Shown in pieces: positions 18,562 to 27,327 of a DNA stretch of 64,000 nt (position 1 is its first letter; each line of letters starts with the position of its first letter). This DNA comes from Oscillatoriophycideae cyanobacterium NC_groundwater_1537_Pr4_S-0.65um_50_18. Its GTDB lineage: Bacteria > Cyanobacteriota > Cyanobacteriia > Elainellales > Elainellaceae. The stretch lies in contig JACQYI010000006.1 of the NCBI GenBank assembly GCA_016208305.1, positions 62,001 through 126,000 of the forward strand, written 5' to 3'. The translations under genes were made by a program, and so were the position numbers. The notes below the pieces were generated by a model. It was given only the letters and a program-made list of their open reading frames with translations, had not been told where the DNA came from and made no database searches.

Positions 18562-21500
18562 ATGCTCAATCCTATCCAGCGCTATTTTCCCAAATTGCAC
18601 CGTTTGTTCTCTACCGCTTCTGAAAACTCTGATTTTGAGACTGAGCCTTTAGAGCCTCAATCTTCGGGGCAAGCGGTGCAGATACATCCAGTCTCAGAGG
18701 CATCTGGCTCTCTGGGGAAGAAAGCAGAAGTTTTGCCGTTGTCGTTGCTGACGCTAGAGGTGTCAGAACTGCTGGCCGAAGGGCAAGCCTTATCGAGGCA
18801 AGGACAATCTCAAGAAGCGATCGCATACTACCGCCGTGCGGTTCATCTTGAGCCAACTTTAGGCCAAGCTCATCAGTTGCTGGCAGAGGCGTTAAGCCAA
18901 CAGGGTGACTTAGCTGAATCCGCCCTACATTACCGTCAAGCAATTGAGCTATCGATCGCTGAAAACTCATCCTTTGTCGAAGAGGTGCAGGGTGTTACAG
19001 GGATGCAGGGTGTTACAGGGATGCAGAGTACAGAATCACCATCTGCCGTTTTGCCAGAAGCCCCAACCTCCCCAAATATTGAAGAGAAATTAGCAGAAAA
19101 GCATCCGCCAGAAGAAGATGTGCCTTGGTTTGAGCAAGCCGCCTTTTACTTGCAGCAGGGCGAAGTCTTGTGTCATCAGCGAAATTGGATAGCGGCTGCT
19201 ACAGCAAGCGCCCAAGCGATCGCTTTGCTAGAGCCAGATTTAGCAGCCGCCTATATTGCAGCAGGATGGGCATGGCAAGAGCAGGGCGAGTTCGTTACCG
19301 CAGAGCAGATGTATGAAAAAGCGATCGCCATCCAACCTATTTCTGCCGTAGCCCATGCCCGATTAGCAAGTGTTTACGCTCAGCAGCAATGCTTTTCCCA
19401 AGCGGCTACCTTCTACGAAAAGGCGATCGCCCTTGACCCAACTTTTGCCGGAGCTTACTGGAAACTAGCCCAAGTCTGGCAGCAAATGGGTGAAGCTGAA
19501 AATGCTGCTGTCTGCTGCTACCAAGCCTTGCTGCTCCAGCCAAGCTGGGCTACTGCCGATGAATATGTCAACTTGGGGGAACGCCTCTGTCGCCAAGGAA
19601 AACCAGACTGGGCCGTAGCTTGCTATCGGCAGGCCGTAACGCTGGGAGCCGGAACAGCAGCCTACTACGGATTAGGCGAAGCGTTGGGGCAGCAGGGAAA
19701 CTGGACTGCGGCAGCCGAGGCGCATCGGCAAGGGACGTTTCAAGACCCGCTCAATCCCCAGTTTCATGCAGGGTTGGGGCAAGCTTTCATGGCGCTTGGG
19801 CATTACCTAGAGGCTGTTCAGTGCTATCAGCAAGTCATACAGCTTGCGCCCCATCAAATTTTGGGACATGAAGGGCTGCGCGATGCCTGGATCAAGCTCG
19901 ATCGCGAAATAGAAGCCTTGCCCTGTTACCAGACGCTCGCGGCGCTCCAGCCCGATTCCAGCAGGGCACAGCATGAGTGGGGAGATGCATTGAATCGGCT
20001 TAATCGCTGGTCAGATGCGGTTTTAGCTTTTCGGCGGGCGATTGCTCTCAATCCTGAGTTTTCTTGGTCACACAATAACCTGGGCGATGCGCTGATGCAC
20101 CTGGGAGAGTGGGCAGAAGCCGCCACAGCCTTTCGACAAGCCATTGTGCTTCATCCTGGTTTTCACTGGTCTCATTACAATCTGGGTGAAGCTCTTGCCC
20201 AGCAGCAGCAGTGGGATGGTGCCATTGAAGCTTACCGCCATGCGTTAGAGTTAGACCCCAATCTGGCTGAGGCTCAACAAAAACTCAGCGATGCCCTCCG
20301 GCTGCGCGCTAAGCAAGACTTGACTGAAGCCTTAGAGTTCTACTATCAGGCGATCGCCGAAAATCCTGATGAAGTGCAGAACTACCACAAAGCCCTCGAC
20401 ATCCAGCCCGACGCAGATTTGTATGTGGGCTTAGCCGATGCTTTGCTGCGACAAAAGCGAATTGACGGAGCGATCGTCTTCTACCAAACAGCGCTTCAAC
20501 TTCAGCCCGATCACCCGATGGCTGCTGTTCAGCTTAAGGAAGCGCTAAAACGCAGTCATCGAAAGGGTTTCCGCACCTATCAGGTGGGTATCAGCAGTCC
20601 TGATCATCTCTACGCTTACTGGCTAGAGCACAACGCTCCCAGCCAAGATGACCTGGCCAACTTTGTCAAAGCAGTCTCGACCTTTGCCTATCGACCGCTC
20701 ATTAGTATTGTCATGCCGACGTACAATACTCCCGCCATATTCTTGCAGGAAGCGATCGAATCTGTTCTCAGCCAAGTTTATCCCCATTGGGAACTCTGTA
20801 TTGCCGATGATGCTTCTCGATTACCCCATGTTGCAGCGCTGTTAAAGCAATATGCCGCTCAAGACAGCCGCATTAAGGTTATTTCTAGAACGCAAAATGG
20901 TCATATCTCGGCAGCATCCAACTCAGCGCTAACCTTGGCCACAGGAGAATTTATTGCCCTCCTCGACCATGATGATGTCCTCACTCCAAACGCACTTTAT
21001 GAAATGGTCAGTCTGCTAAATCAGCATCCTGATGCAGACATGATTTATTCAGATGAGGACAAGCTGAATGAGCAAGGAGAGCGCATCTATCCCTACTTTA
21101 AACCTGACTGGTGCCCAGATTCATTTCTAGCAAGGATGTACACTTGCCACTTTGGGTTATATCGTCGCGCGTTGGTCGATCGCATTGGCGGATTTCGCCT
21201 CGGCTACGAAGGCAGTCAAGACTACGACTTGGTTTTGCGGTTCACTGAGCAAACCGATAAGATTTTTCATATTCCTAAGATTCTTTACCACTGGCGAATG
21301 CACGCAGAGTCTGCCGCAGGGGGTGTCGAGGCTAAGCCCTACGCCTATGAAGCCGCCAAACGAGCGTTGGCAGATGCTCTAGAGCGACGCAATGAACCCG
21401 GAAAAGTGATCGGTAACACTAGATTTCCAGGTGCATACACGGTTCGTTATCATATCGCCGATCGTCTAACTGATTATCCAAAAGTTAGCATCATCATTCC

Positions 21501-22692
21501 TAGCCGCAATCTCGGTTCTGTGCTCGATCGCTGTCTACAGTCCATCTTCAGTAAGAGTACGTATCCCAACTACGAAGTGATTGTAATTGACAATGGCAGC
21601 AATGAGAGCGAAGCGTTAGAAACGATCGCCAATTGGCAAAGGCATCAGCCCCAGCGATTCAAAAGTTATAAGTTTAATGTTCCCTTTAATTTTTCTCGCA
21701 TCAATAACTTTGCCGCCAAGAAGGCGCGCGGTAGCTACCTCCTGTTTCTCAACAACGATACAGAAGTCATTGTCCCAGATTGGATTGAAGCCATGGTCGA
21801 ACAGGCTCAGCGGCAATCTATTGGCGCTGTAGGCGGGCTGCTGCTCTACCCAGACAGTACAGTTCAACATGCAGGAGTCTTACTGGGCATCCAGGGAATT
21901 GCGAATCATGGTCATCGATACTTTGAGGCGCATACACCCGGATATTTCACTCAAATTGCAACTGTTAATAACTACTCTGCTATTACGGCAGCCTGCCTGA
22001 TGTGCCGTCGAGAAGTATTTGAGCAGGTGGGCGGCTTTGATGAGCAGTTAGCTGTTGCTTATAATGACGTAGACCTTTGCCTCAAGATGGTTCAAACTGG
22101 CTATCGCAACGTTTACTTACCGCATGTTCAGCTTTATCACCACGAATCTCGCAGCCGTGGATATGAGAAAACTTCCGAAAAGATGCAGCGGCTTAAGCAA
22201 GAGTCTGAACTAATGCGGAAACGTTGGGGAAAGAAGCTGGAGTCTGATCCTTGCTATAACCCTAATCTAACTAAAGAAACAGAGGATTATGAGCTAAACA
22301 TCCCAGGCTGCTTGTCTATTGGAATTACACAAGTGACCCAATCTCATGCTGTCTCGGAATGGTTGGCGGGATGGTCAATTGATACACCCGTACAGGGAAA
22401 GAACTATAAAGTTGGCTTGCCGATTAGAGGCTGGGTGATTGGTCAACACTCTGATGCGATCGCGATCGAAGTGGTTCACAATAACCAAGTTATTTACAAG
22501 TTAGCGATCGATGTCTACCGCCCAGATGTGAAAGAAATTTATGCTCACCACGCTAAATCAGGACGGAGTGGTTTCTCTGGAATGATCAATTGTGCTGATG
22601 TTGACGTTCCTAATGAAGTTGTGTTGCAGGTAGTTCTTGCAGATCAAAAGCGTGTCTATTTGGGAACCATTCATTCCCAAATGTTGACTTAA
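18562..22692 (+). CDS. TPR protein with two GT2 glycosyltransferase domains and a C-terminal beta domain
   Basis: This 1376-residue protein has TPRs at about 70-670, with a Pro/Glu-rich insert near 140-180. GT2 domain 1 starts near 711 (PLISIVMPTYNTP, IADDAS, LDHDDVLTPNAL, YSDEDKL). GT2 domain 2 starts near 972 (PKVSIIIPSRNLGSVLDRCL, VIDNGSN, LFLNNDTEVI, YNDVDLCLKM). Both keep their nucleotide-sugar and metal motifs, so both look active, as in two-domain O-antigen and rhamnan glycosyltransferases. A last domain (about 1265-1376, IRGWVIG and YRPDV) resembles the whole C-terminal half of the convergent neighbour at 22744. TPRs in the same chain suggest a protein or peptide acceptor. That is inference. 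Confidence 0.88.
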   Translation: MLNPIQRYFPKLHRLFSTASENSDFETEPLEPQSSGQAVQIHPVSEASGSLGKKAEVLPLSLLTLEVSELLAEGQALSRQGQSQEAIAYYRRAVHLEPTLGQAHQLLAEALSQQGDLAESALHYRQAIELSIAENSSFVEEVQGVTGMQGVTGMQSTESPSAVLPEAPTSPNIEEKLAEKHPPEEDVPWFEQAAFYLQQGEVLCHQRNWIAAATASAQAIALLEPDLAAAYIAAGWAWQEQGEFVTAEQMYEKAIAIQPISAVAHARLASVYAQQQCFSQAATFYEKAIALDPTFAGAYWKLAQVWQQMGEAENAAVCCYQALLLQPSWATADEYVNLGERLCRQGKPDWAVACYRQAVTLGAGTAAYYGLGEALGQQGNWTAAAEAHRQGTFQDPLNPQFHAGLGQAFMALGHYLEAVQCYQQVIQLAPHQILGHEGLRDAWIKLDREIEALPCYQTLAALQPDSSRAQHEWGDALNRLNRWSDAVLAFRRAIALNPEFSWSHNNLGDALMHLGEWAEAATAFRQAIVLHPGFHWSHYNLGEALAQQQQWDGAIEAYRHALELDPNLAEAQQKLSDALRLRAKQDLTEALEFYYQAIAENPDEVQNYHKALDIQPDADLYVGLADALLRQKRIDGAIVFYQTALQLQPDHPMAAVQLKEALKRSHRKGFRTYQVGISSPDHLYAYWLEHNAPSQDDLANFVKAVSTFAYRPLISIVMPTYNTPAIFLQEAIESVLSQVYPHWELCIADDASRLPHVAALLKQYAAQDSRIKVISRTQNGHISAASNSALTLATGEFIALLDHDDVLTPNALYEMVSLLNQHPDADMIYSDEDKLNEQGERIYPYFKPDWCPDSFLARMYTCHFGLYRRALVDRIGGFRLGYEGSQDYDLVLRFTEQTDKIFHIPKILYHWRMHAESAAGGVEAKPYAYEAAKRALADALERRNEPGKVIGNTRFPGAYTVRYHIADRLTDYPKVSIIIPSRNLGSVLDRCLQSIFSKSTYPNYEVIVIDNGSNESEALETIANWQRHQPQRFKSYKFNVPFNFSRINNFAAKKARGSYLLFLNNDTEVIVPDWIEAMVEQAQRQSIGAVGGLLLYPDSTVQHAGVLLGIQGIANHGHRYFEAHTPGYFTQIATVNNYSAITAACLMCRREVFEQVGGFDEQLAVAYNDVDLCLKMVQTGYRNVYLPHVQLYHHESRSRGYEKTSEKMQRLKQESELMRKRWGKKLESDPCYNPNLTKETEDYELNIPGCLSIGITQVTQSHAVSEWLAGWSIDTPVQGKNYKVGLPIRGWVIGQHSDAIAIEVVHNNQVIYKLAIDVYRPDVKEIYAHHAKSGRSGFSGMINCADVDVPNEVVLQVVLADQKRVYLGTIHSQMLT
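18988..19026. repeat. 18-bp perfect coding tandem duplication
   Basis: CAGGGTGTTACAGGGATG occurs at 18988-19005 and 19006-19023, then CAG. It encodes QGVTGM twice in the TPR-GT2 insert. Confidence 0.85.
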
Positions 22693-22728
22693 CAGATGAA
22701 TCTTGAAGTCTAGCCCTGTAAAACAGCT

Positions 22729-22758
22729 TTAGCCATATTTATATTAGCCATATTTATA
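22729..22758. repeat. 15-bp perfect tandem duplication containing a stop codon
   Basis: TTAGCCATATTTATA occurs at 22729-22743 and 22744-22758. On the minus strand unit 2 encodes Tyr-Lys-Tyr-Gly-stop, the end of the 22744 gene. Confidence 0.88.
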
Positions 22759-23436
22759 AAGGCTAATGATGCCAGCAGCAGCCGTACTGCCATCGTCAAA
22801 GACAGCATCCAAAGTAATTTCTGTTTCTCCAGAAAAACTTCTCAGATCTAAATGAGTCTGATAACCACAATTAGAGAATTTTAAGTCGTAAAAGTGTGCT
22901 TTGATGACACCGGGTCGAGGAATGCAAATAGGAGTTTCGGCAATCACCGTTTGACGACTCATAAAACGCATGGCGGTAGGCTGAACCTGCTTGCCAACTA
23001 GCCAACCTCTAACTTCAATCACCCCACCTTCAAATCGAGCATCTAGTTTTGGCGCATCAATCCAACCCCATCTCAAACACTCAGAATAGTTTTGACAAAG
23101 GTTAGCAACCCGTAAAATCTCGATCGATTGCTGCCCACGAATCTGGCTCATTACCTTTCGACTCAATCTTACTGGAGAAGCTAATCCCAATTTAGCCATA
23201 ATTCCTTTTTGTTTGGTAGAAACATCAAGTGCAGGCACAAAATCTTTTTTGATCTCAAAATCCTTAACCCATTCATTAAAGTGCAACCCTTGAGTTAAAA
23301 CCTTTTCGTTTAAGACTTTCTCATCAGAAGGAGATTGATCTGAATGAGATGGACTCTTTAAGGCTTCAGGTTGTTCAAGATTAGACGGTAAGCCTTCATT
23401 TCCTTGAAAATTATCCAAACCTGTTAACTCATCCAT
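22744..23436 (-). CDS. Protein with the same C-terminal beta domain as the TPR-GT2 neighbour
   Basis: I do not recognise a named family. The first 80 residues are polar and low-complexity (SPSHSDQSPSDEKVLNEKVL), probably disordered. Residues about 80-120 include two possible helices. Residues about 120-230 share a pattern with the C-terminus of the TPR-GT2 protein: GWIDAP against GWSIDTP, VRGWLVG against IRGWVIG, PRPGV against YRPDV, and AVFDDGS against VVLADQK. The predicted strands suggest a beta sandwich. There is no signal peptide or membrane helix. The gene is convergent with the TPR-GT2 gene, 51 bp apart. It may supply a binding domain in trans to the same glycan or protein substrate, which is inference. 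Confidence 0.7.
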   Translation of the reverse strand: MDELTGLDNFQGNEGLPSNLEQPEALKSPSHSDQSPSDEKVLNEKVLTQGLHFNEWVKDFEIKKDFVPALDVSTKQKGIMAKLGLASPVRLSRKVMSQIRGQQSIEILRVANLCQNYSECLRWGWIDAPKLDARFEGGVIEVRGWLVGKQVQPTAMRFMSRQTVIAETPICIPRPGVIKAHFYDLKFSNCGYQTHLDLRSFSGETEITLDAVFDDGSTAAAGIISLYKYG

Positions 23437-23698
23437 AAATTCTTATCACCTACAGAATTTTCAAGTCAGAAAATATCTCAAATCGGTAATTTGCAACGCA
23501 GACTACGATCGCAGCGTCATCTAAACGACATCAACAAACCTATCACCTTCCAATCATTTTTTCCAACCATTATAGAAGCTATATTTTAAGGATTCAGCTA
23601 TAGTGATCAACCTTTAGAGACATTAAACTCACACCTTTGGCAAGAGGCAGTTTCTGTAAGATGACATCATGCTAATAGAGACGCAAGGGAGAAGACTT

Positions 23699-24565
23699 AT
23701 GTCTCAAAACATGGCTGAACCATTACAACCCAAGCAACATCAGGAGCAAACTCCTGGTTTAGAGTCTGAAATGACTCCTTTACCCCAGTTTGAGCCTCAC
23801 GATTATGGTGGCAGAGGAAAATTAGAGGGAAAAATTGCGCTGATTACGGGTGGCGATAGTGGAATTGGTCGTGCAGTCGCCGTTGCGTTTGCTAAAGAAG
23901 GCGCAGACATCGCGATCGTTTATCTTGACGAGCACAGCGATGCTGAGGCAACGAAGCAGAAAATTGAAGCAGAGGGACGGAGATGTCTGACCATAGCAGG
24001 TGACATTGGTGACGAGCAGTTTTGTCAGCAGAGCATTGAGAAAACTGTTACTCAATTGGGGCATCTCAATATCTTGATCAACAATGCTGCTGAGCAACAT
24101 CCTCAGGAAAGTATTGAGCAAATCAGTGGGGAGCAACTGGAGCGCACTTTCCGTACTAACATTTTCTCCATGTTCTACTTAACCAAGGCAGCGCTTCCCT
24201 ATTTAGCCGAAGGCAGTACCATTATCAACACAACTTCTGTCACGGCTTACAAAGGCAATGCTCAACTTTTAGATTATTCAGCGACCAAAGGCGCGATCGT
24301 TGCTTTCACGCGATCTCTATCACAATCTTTGATTAAGAAAGGGATTCGGGTGAACGGTGTTGCACCAGGCCCTATCTGGACTCCTCTCATTCCCTCTACC
24401 TTCCCAGAAGAAAAAGTCGAAAAATTTGGTGCGCAAGTACCAATGCAACGGTCTGGGCAACCTGAAGAGGTCGCGCCAAGCTATGTGTTTTTAGCGTCTG
24501 ATGATTCTTCATATATGGCAGGACAAATCCTTCACCCTAACGGTGGAGATGTGATCAATGGCTAG
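23699..24565 (+). CDS. SDR-family oxidoreductase, general-stress (YghA/Gsp39) type
   Basis: The start at ATG 23699 is chosen for the AAGGGAGAAG ribosome-binding site just upstream; an earlier ATG at 23669 adds ten residues. The 288-residue protein has a short N-terminal arm (PLPQFEPHDYGGRGKLEGK) typical of the YghA/YdaD/Gsp39 group, then a classical SDR fold: cofactor loop ITGGDSGIGRAVA, NNAA, catalytic Ser in TTSVTAY, and the YSATKGA Tyr-Lys pair. NGVAPGPIWTPLIPS and GQILHPNGGDVING close the fold. Relatives are stress-induced dehydrogenases of uncertain substrate. It sits upstream of a hemerythrin-like gene, which fits a stress role. Confidence 0.9.
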   Translation: MSQNMAEPLQPKQHQEQTPGLESEMTPLPQFEPHDYGGRGKLEGKIALITGGDSGIGRAVAVAFAKEGADIAIVYLDEHSDAEATKQKIEAEGRRCLTIAGDIGDEQFCQQSIEKTVTQLGHLNILINNAAEQHPQESIEQISGEQLERTFRTNIFSMFYLTKAALPYLAEGSTIINTTSVTAYKGNAQLLDYSATKGAIVAFTRSLSQSLIKKGIRVNGVAPGPIWTPLIPSTFPEEKVEKFGAQVPMQRSGQPEEVAPSYVFLASDDSSYMAGQILHPNGGDVING

Positions 24566-24588
24566 CTAGCAGGTAGTCGGCATTTTTC

Positions 24589-24636
24589 AAAGATCACTTT
24601 AGGAAGGCTTGAGAGAGCATTTTTAGGGTGATCTTT
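24589..24636 (+). terminator. Probable terminator or hairpin after the SDR gene
   Basis: AAAGATCAC (24589-24597) pairs with GTGATCTTT (24628-24636) across a 30-nt loop, 23 bp past the SDR stop. Only a short T tract follows, so termination is likely but not certain. Confidence 0.5.
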
Positions 24637-24781
24637 ATTATCGAAGATCTAAACTGCACTCTCCTTATTTAGGCTGAAGTCACTATCCTTCATAAGATTG
24701 ATGGAAATACTAATCGGTAACGTCAATCTAGATGTAGAGGCGCACGAGCAGCGTCCATAGGAAAAGAAGTAGGAGAACACG

Positions 24782-25825
24782 ATGGTATCTACACTAGATG
24801 ACGTTAAGAGAGCTTCGATCGCCACTAAATTGGCAAACATGAAGCTTGTTCAAGAATTTTTGATTGAGAATGAGCAAGCGCTCAGCACTCAGATTTCTGA
24901 TCAAAAGATTCAAGAGCGTTTGCACAAGATGCTAGAAGACGATCGTAAAAATCTGGGGATTTTGGAAACCGTAATTGTGCAATATGGCGTCTCTTCAGAG
25001 CCGACTGAGAACGTAGCAGAAGAAACTGAAAAGCTCTCTGACCTCATGTCTGGTACCAAACTATCCCTTTATGAAAAGGTTTTCCAGCATGAGCTGATGA
25101 AACACCAGCAAGTTATGTCTGGGCTGGTTGTTCACAAGGCAGCACAGAAAGTAGGGGCAGATGTTGAAGTTGCTATTACTCCACTTAACACTGTCAACTT
25201 TGAGAATCGTGCACACCAAGAGCAGCTTAAAGGTGTTCTAGAAGTTTTAGGGGTGCGAGAACTTACAGGTCAAGAAGCCGATCAAGGTTTATGGGCTAGG
25301 GTTCAAGATGCAGTAGCTGCAATATCGGGGGTTGCAGGCAGTGTTGTCACGCAGTCTTCTGATATGTCAGACATGAAAGTGCAAGACATCATTCGGGCAG
25401 ACCACACGAAAGCCAATGTCTTGTTTGCTGAGATCGAGTCTAGTAACAGTCCTCAAAAGACTCAGGAGTTTTTTGGGCAACTCTACAAGGATCTGACAGT
25501 TCATGCAGAAGCTGAGGAGCAAGTTGTCTATCCGGCTGTTCGCCCCTTTTATGGTGAAGACCACACTCAAGAACTCTACAGTGAGCAAGCTGAGATGAAA
25601 GAGATGCTGGACAGGCTGAAAGGCATGGATCCTGCCTCACCCGCATTTAAGGATACAGTTAAGCTTTTGAAAGAAGCTGTTCTGGATCACGTTCGCCAAG
25701 AGGAAAGCACGATGCTGCCTGCGATCGGCAAAAACTTCTCAGATCAAGAATCTCAGCGGCTTGCTACTGAATTTAAAAGTGCTAAGAGCCGTCTTCAACA
25801 AGAGATATCTGCTTCGATGAACTAA
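24782..25825 (+). CDS. Two-domain helical protein with C-terminal hemerythrin (HHE) domain
   Basis: AGGAGA precedes the ATG. Residues 1-170 form a helical, ferritin-like domain (LVQEFLIENEQALS, HELMKHQQVMSGLVVHKAAQ, ENRAHQEQLKGVLEVLG). Residues about 195-345 are an HHE domain: IIRADHTKANVLF, LTVHAEAEEQVVYPAV and LDHVRQEESTMLPAIG supply His and Glu for a di-iron site. At the place of the usual third-helix His the sequence reads YSEQAEMKEML, so one ligand may be replaced by Glu or Gln. Proteins of this type are linked to oxidative or nitrosative stress and iron handling. A strong terminator follows at 25904. Confidence 0.82.
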   Translation: MVSTLDDVKRASIATKLANMKLVQEFLIENEQALSTQISDQKIQERLHKMLEDDRKNLGILETVIVQYGVSSEPTENVAEETEKLSDLMSGTKLSLYEKVFQHELMKHQQVMSGLVVHKAAQKVGADVEVAITPLNTVNFENRAHQEQLKGVLEVLGVRELTGQEADQGLWARVQDAVAAISGVAGSVVTQSSDMSDMKVQDIIRADHTKANVLFAEIESSNSPQKTQEFFGQLYKDLTVHAEAEEQVVYPAVRPFYGEDHTQELYSEQAEMKEMLDRLKGMDPASPAFKDTVKLLKEAVLDHVRQEESTMLPAIGKNFSDQESQRLATEFKSAKSRLQQEISASMN

Positions 25826-25903
25826 GACTAACTGCCTTAGTGAGTCTTTAAGTCAATCTCTGTGCCGCTCAGCGAGATATTAGTTACAACACGCTATGAA
25901 GTC

Positions 25904-25943
25904 ATTTCTAGGGGCAATATACTCTGCCTCTAGAAATTTTTTT
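25904..25943 (+). terminator. Rho-independent terminator of the hemerythrin-like gene
   Basis: ATTTCTAGGGGCA (25904-25916) pairs with TGCCTCTAGAAAT (25925-25937), with one mismatch and an eight-base loop, followed by six Ts. Confidence 0.92.
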
Positions 25944-26207
25944 GTGTAAATCCTTGAAAATTTTTGAGCAATTAAAATATATTTTCTGGCCGTATTTCCA
26001 CGTAAAAGATAATCAAAAATTGAACTCTTACTTTAGATAAAAAAATGCTGTTTAACAGCTCTTTCGTGGGAGATCAGGAGACAAATTTGGGAAAGCTTAT
26101 ATCTAGAAGTGACCATTACAAAGGTTGAGTAACGGCATCAAAGATTTGATGCTTTGTCTACCCCCTGATGGTTTTCAAACAAATTCCCTCACAGCAGATC
26201 CAATACT

Positions 26208-26387
26208 ATGACTCCCAAAAGTAATAAGACCCAATTCCCCGTCTGGAAATTTTTGACTCAACCTATATTTGATGCCAAAGTGCCTTTTATCTTAAGTCCT
26301 AAGCAGTTTTGGCATGTTCACCAAATTGGATATTTAGAGCGTTGCTGGAGAACAGTTTATCGGCCTGAAGAGAACTTCCATAGCTAA
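26208..26387 (+). CDS. Small hypothetical protein, 59 residues
   Basis: ATG 26208 to TAA 26385-26387 encodes a basic, aromatic-rich peptide (MTPKSNKTQFPVWKFLTQPI, then KQFWHVHQIGYLERCWRTVY and RPEENF). The composition (four Trp, six Phe, balanced charge) looks more like a real protein than random AT-rich sequence. There is no membrane helix or signal peptide. No clear ribosome-binding site precedes it (CAGCAGATCCAATACT). It stands alone in an 870-bp gap between the hemerythrin terminator and the hps cluster. I recognise no family and assign no function. Confidence 0.4.
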   Translation: MTPKSNKTQFPVWKFLTQPIFDAKVPFILSPKQFWHVHQIGYLERCWRTVYRPEENFHS

Positions 26388-26494
26388 CAGTTTTAGCTAG
26401 TCTCAATATGCTCTAACTAATCTGAAAGAAGGACTTTTAAATTTGATTGTTATTTCAGAAAGACCTCGTCAGATTGTTAAATATAATTTATTTT

Positions 26495-26520
26495 GTAAGG
26501 GCGTGACTACATGCCCTTAC
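26495..26520. repeat. Short palindrome of a common cyanobacterial intergenic type
   Basis: GTAAGGGC (26495-26502) and GCCCTTAC (26513-26520) form an 8-bp perfect stem with a 10-nt loop. The GTAAGGGCGTG...CATGCCCTTAC form resembles small dispersed palindromes in cyanobacteria. It lacks a T-run on either side. Confidence 0.6.
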
Positions 26521-26620
26521 GCACTTTTGCTGTTTAATTTCATGCTGTAAGCATCCTTACCGATTAGCGTTGTGTCATTTCTATCGAGAAATGTTAGATA
26601 GAACGTGCCAACCAGCGGAG

Positions 26621-26688
26621 CCTTAATACAAAGTGAACCTTAATACAAAGTGAACGTTAATGTAGGGTGAGCTTCAACACAGGGCGGG
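26621..26688. repeat. 17-bp tandem repeat, four units
   Basis: Two identical units CCTTAATACAAAGTGAA (26621-26637, 26638-26654) are followed by two diverged ones (CGTTAATGTAGGGTGAG, CTTCAACACAGGGCGGG) up to 12 bp from the stop of the GspH-like pseudopilin. Confidence 0.75.
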
Positions 26689-26699
26689 CGATTAGAGCA

Positions 26700-27209
26700 T
26701 TAGTTGCAGTCAGTATCATTTGCCGATCGCATTGCCCCTAGCAAAGTTTGCACAATCACACAGCGCTTGACTCCTGTAGTCGGAGGTACAGTTACGGTGA
26801 TCTTAAGCCCCTGCTGATCAAGCGTTGGACTCTTGATATTGCCGTTTGAATCAAACTCAAGGCTGGCAATATTGGTTGCACCGTTCTTTGCCTGTAAGCT
26901 CACCATATTTGCACTCAACTGACCATTACCAATGGCGTCTGTCAACCCCAAAGCTGTAATGGAGGGTGGCGCAGCAGCGACATTAAATACCACCGTTTGG
27001 GCTTGCTTGCTACGAAGAGCTTGCGCCTGAGTCTGCCGCAGCACCTGAGAAATTTGATCTCTAGCGGCATTAGCCCGCCGAGTGTTCATAAAGGCAAGCC
27101 ACCCTGGAGCGGCGATCGCGGCCAGCACGCCAATAATGACCAGAACTGTGATCATCTCCACCAAGGTATAACCCGATGTGGAATGCTGACGGGGAAATTT
27201 ACGCATCAT
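26700..27209 (-). CDS. GspH/FimT-type pseudopilin of the hps cluster (HpsD candidate)
   Basis: The 169-residue protein has a short basic leader ending in Gly (HSTSGYTLVEMITVLVIIGV) followed by Glu5 and a hydrophobic helix, the class III prepilin signal cut by PilD. NTRRANAARDQISQVLRQTQ and the beta-rich C-terminus fit GspH/FimT minor pseudopilins. Its place as the last gene after hpsA-hpsB-hpsC matches the Nostoc punctiforme hpsA-D order, so it is probably HpsD. I hold back the symbol because sequence identity could not be checked. The role would be in a pseudopilus-like machine needed for hormogonium polysaccharide release and gliding. Confidence 0.82.
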   Translation of the reverse strand: MMRKFPRQHSTSGYTLVEMITVLVIIGVLAAIAAPGWLAFMNTRRANAARDQISQVLRQTQAQALRSKQAQTVVFNVAAAPPSITALGLTDAIGNGQLSANMVSLQAKNGATNIASLEFDSNGNIKSPTLDQQGLKITVTVPPTTGVKRCVIVQTLLGAMRSANDTDCN

Positions 27210-27327
27210 GTTTCTAACTCCACTAGTTTTAACTCCAATCAGTAGGTGAGGCTAGGTAACTGACGATGAGGCAACCCGATCACATCTTGGTAGGGTCATC
27301 TAATTTAAGACTTAGCCAGCAAAAACC

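Larger units (their letters stand above)
26388..26699. other. Intergenic region beyond the hps cluster
   Basis: This 312-bp gap holds the 26495-26520 palindrome and the 17-bp tandem repeat at 26621-26688. No gene is seen. Confidence 0.5.
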
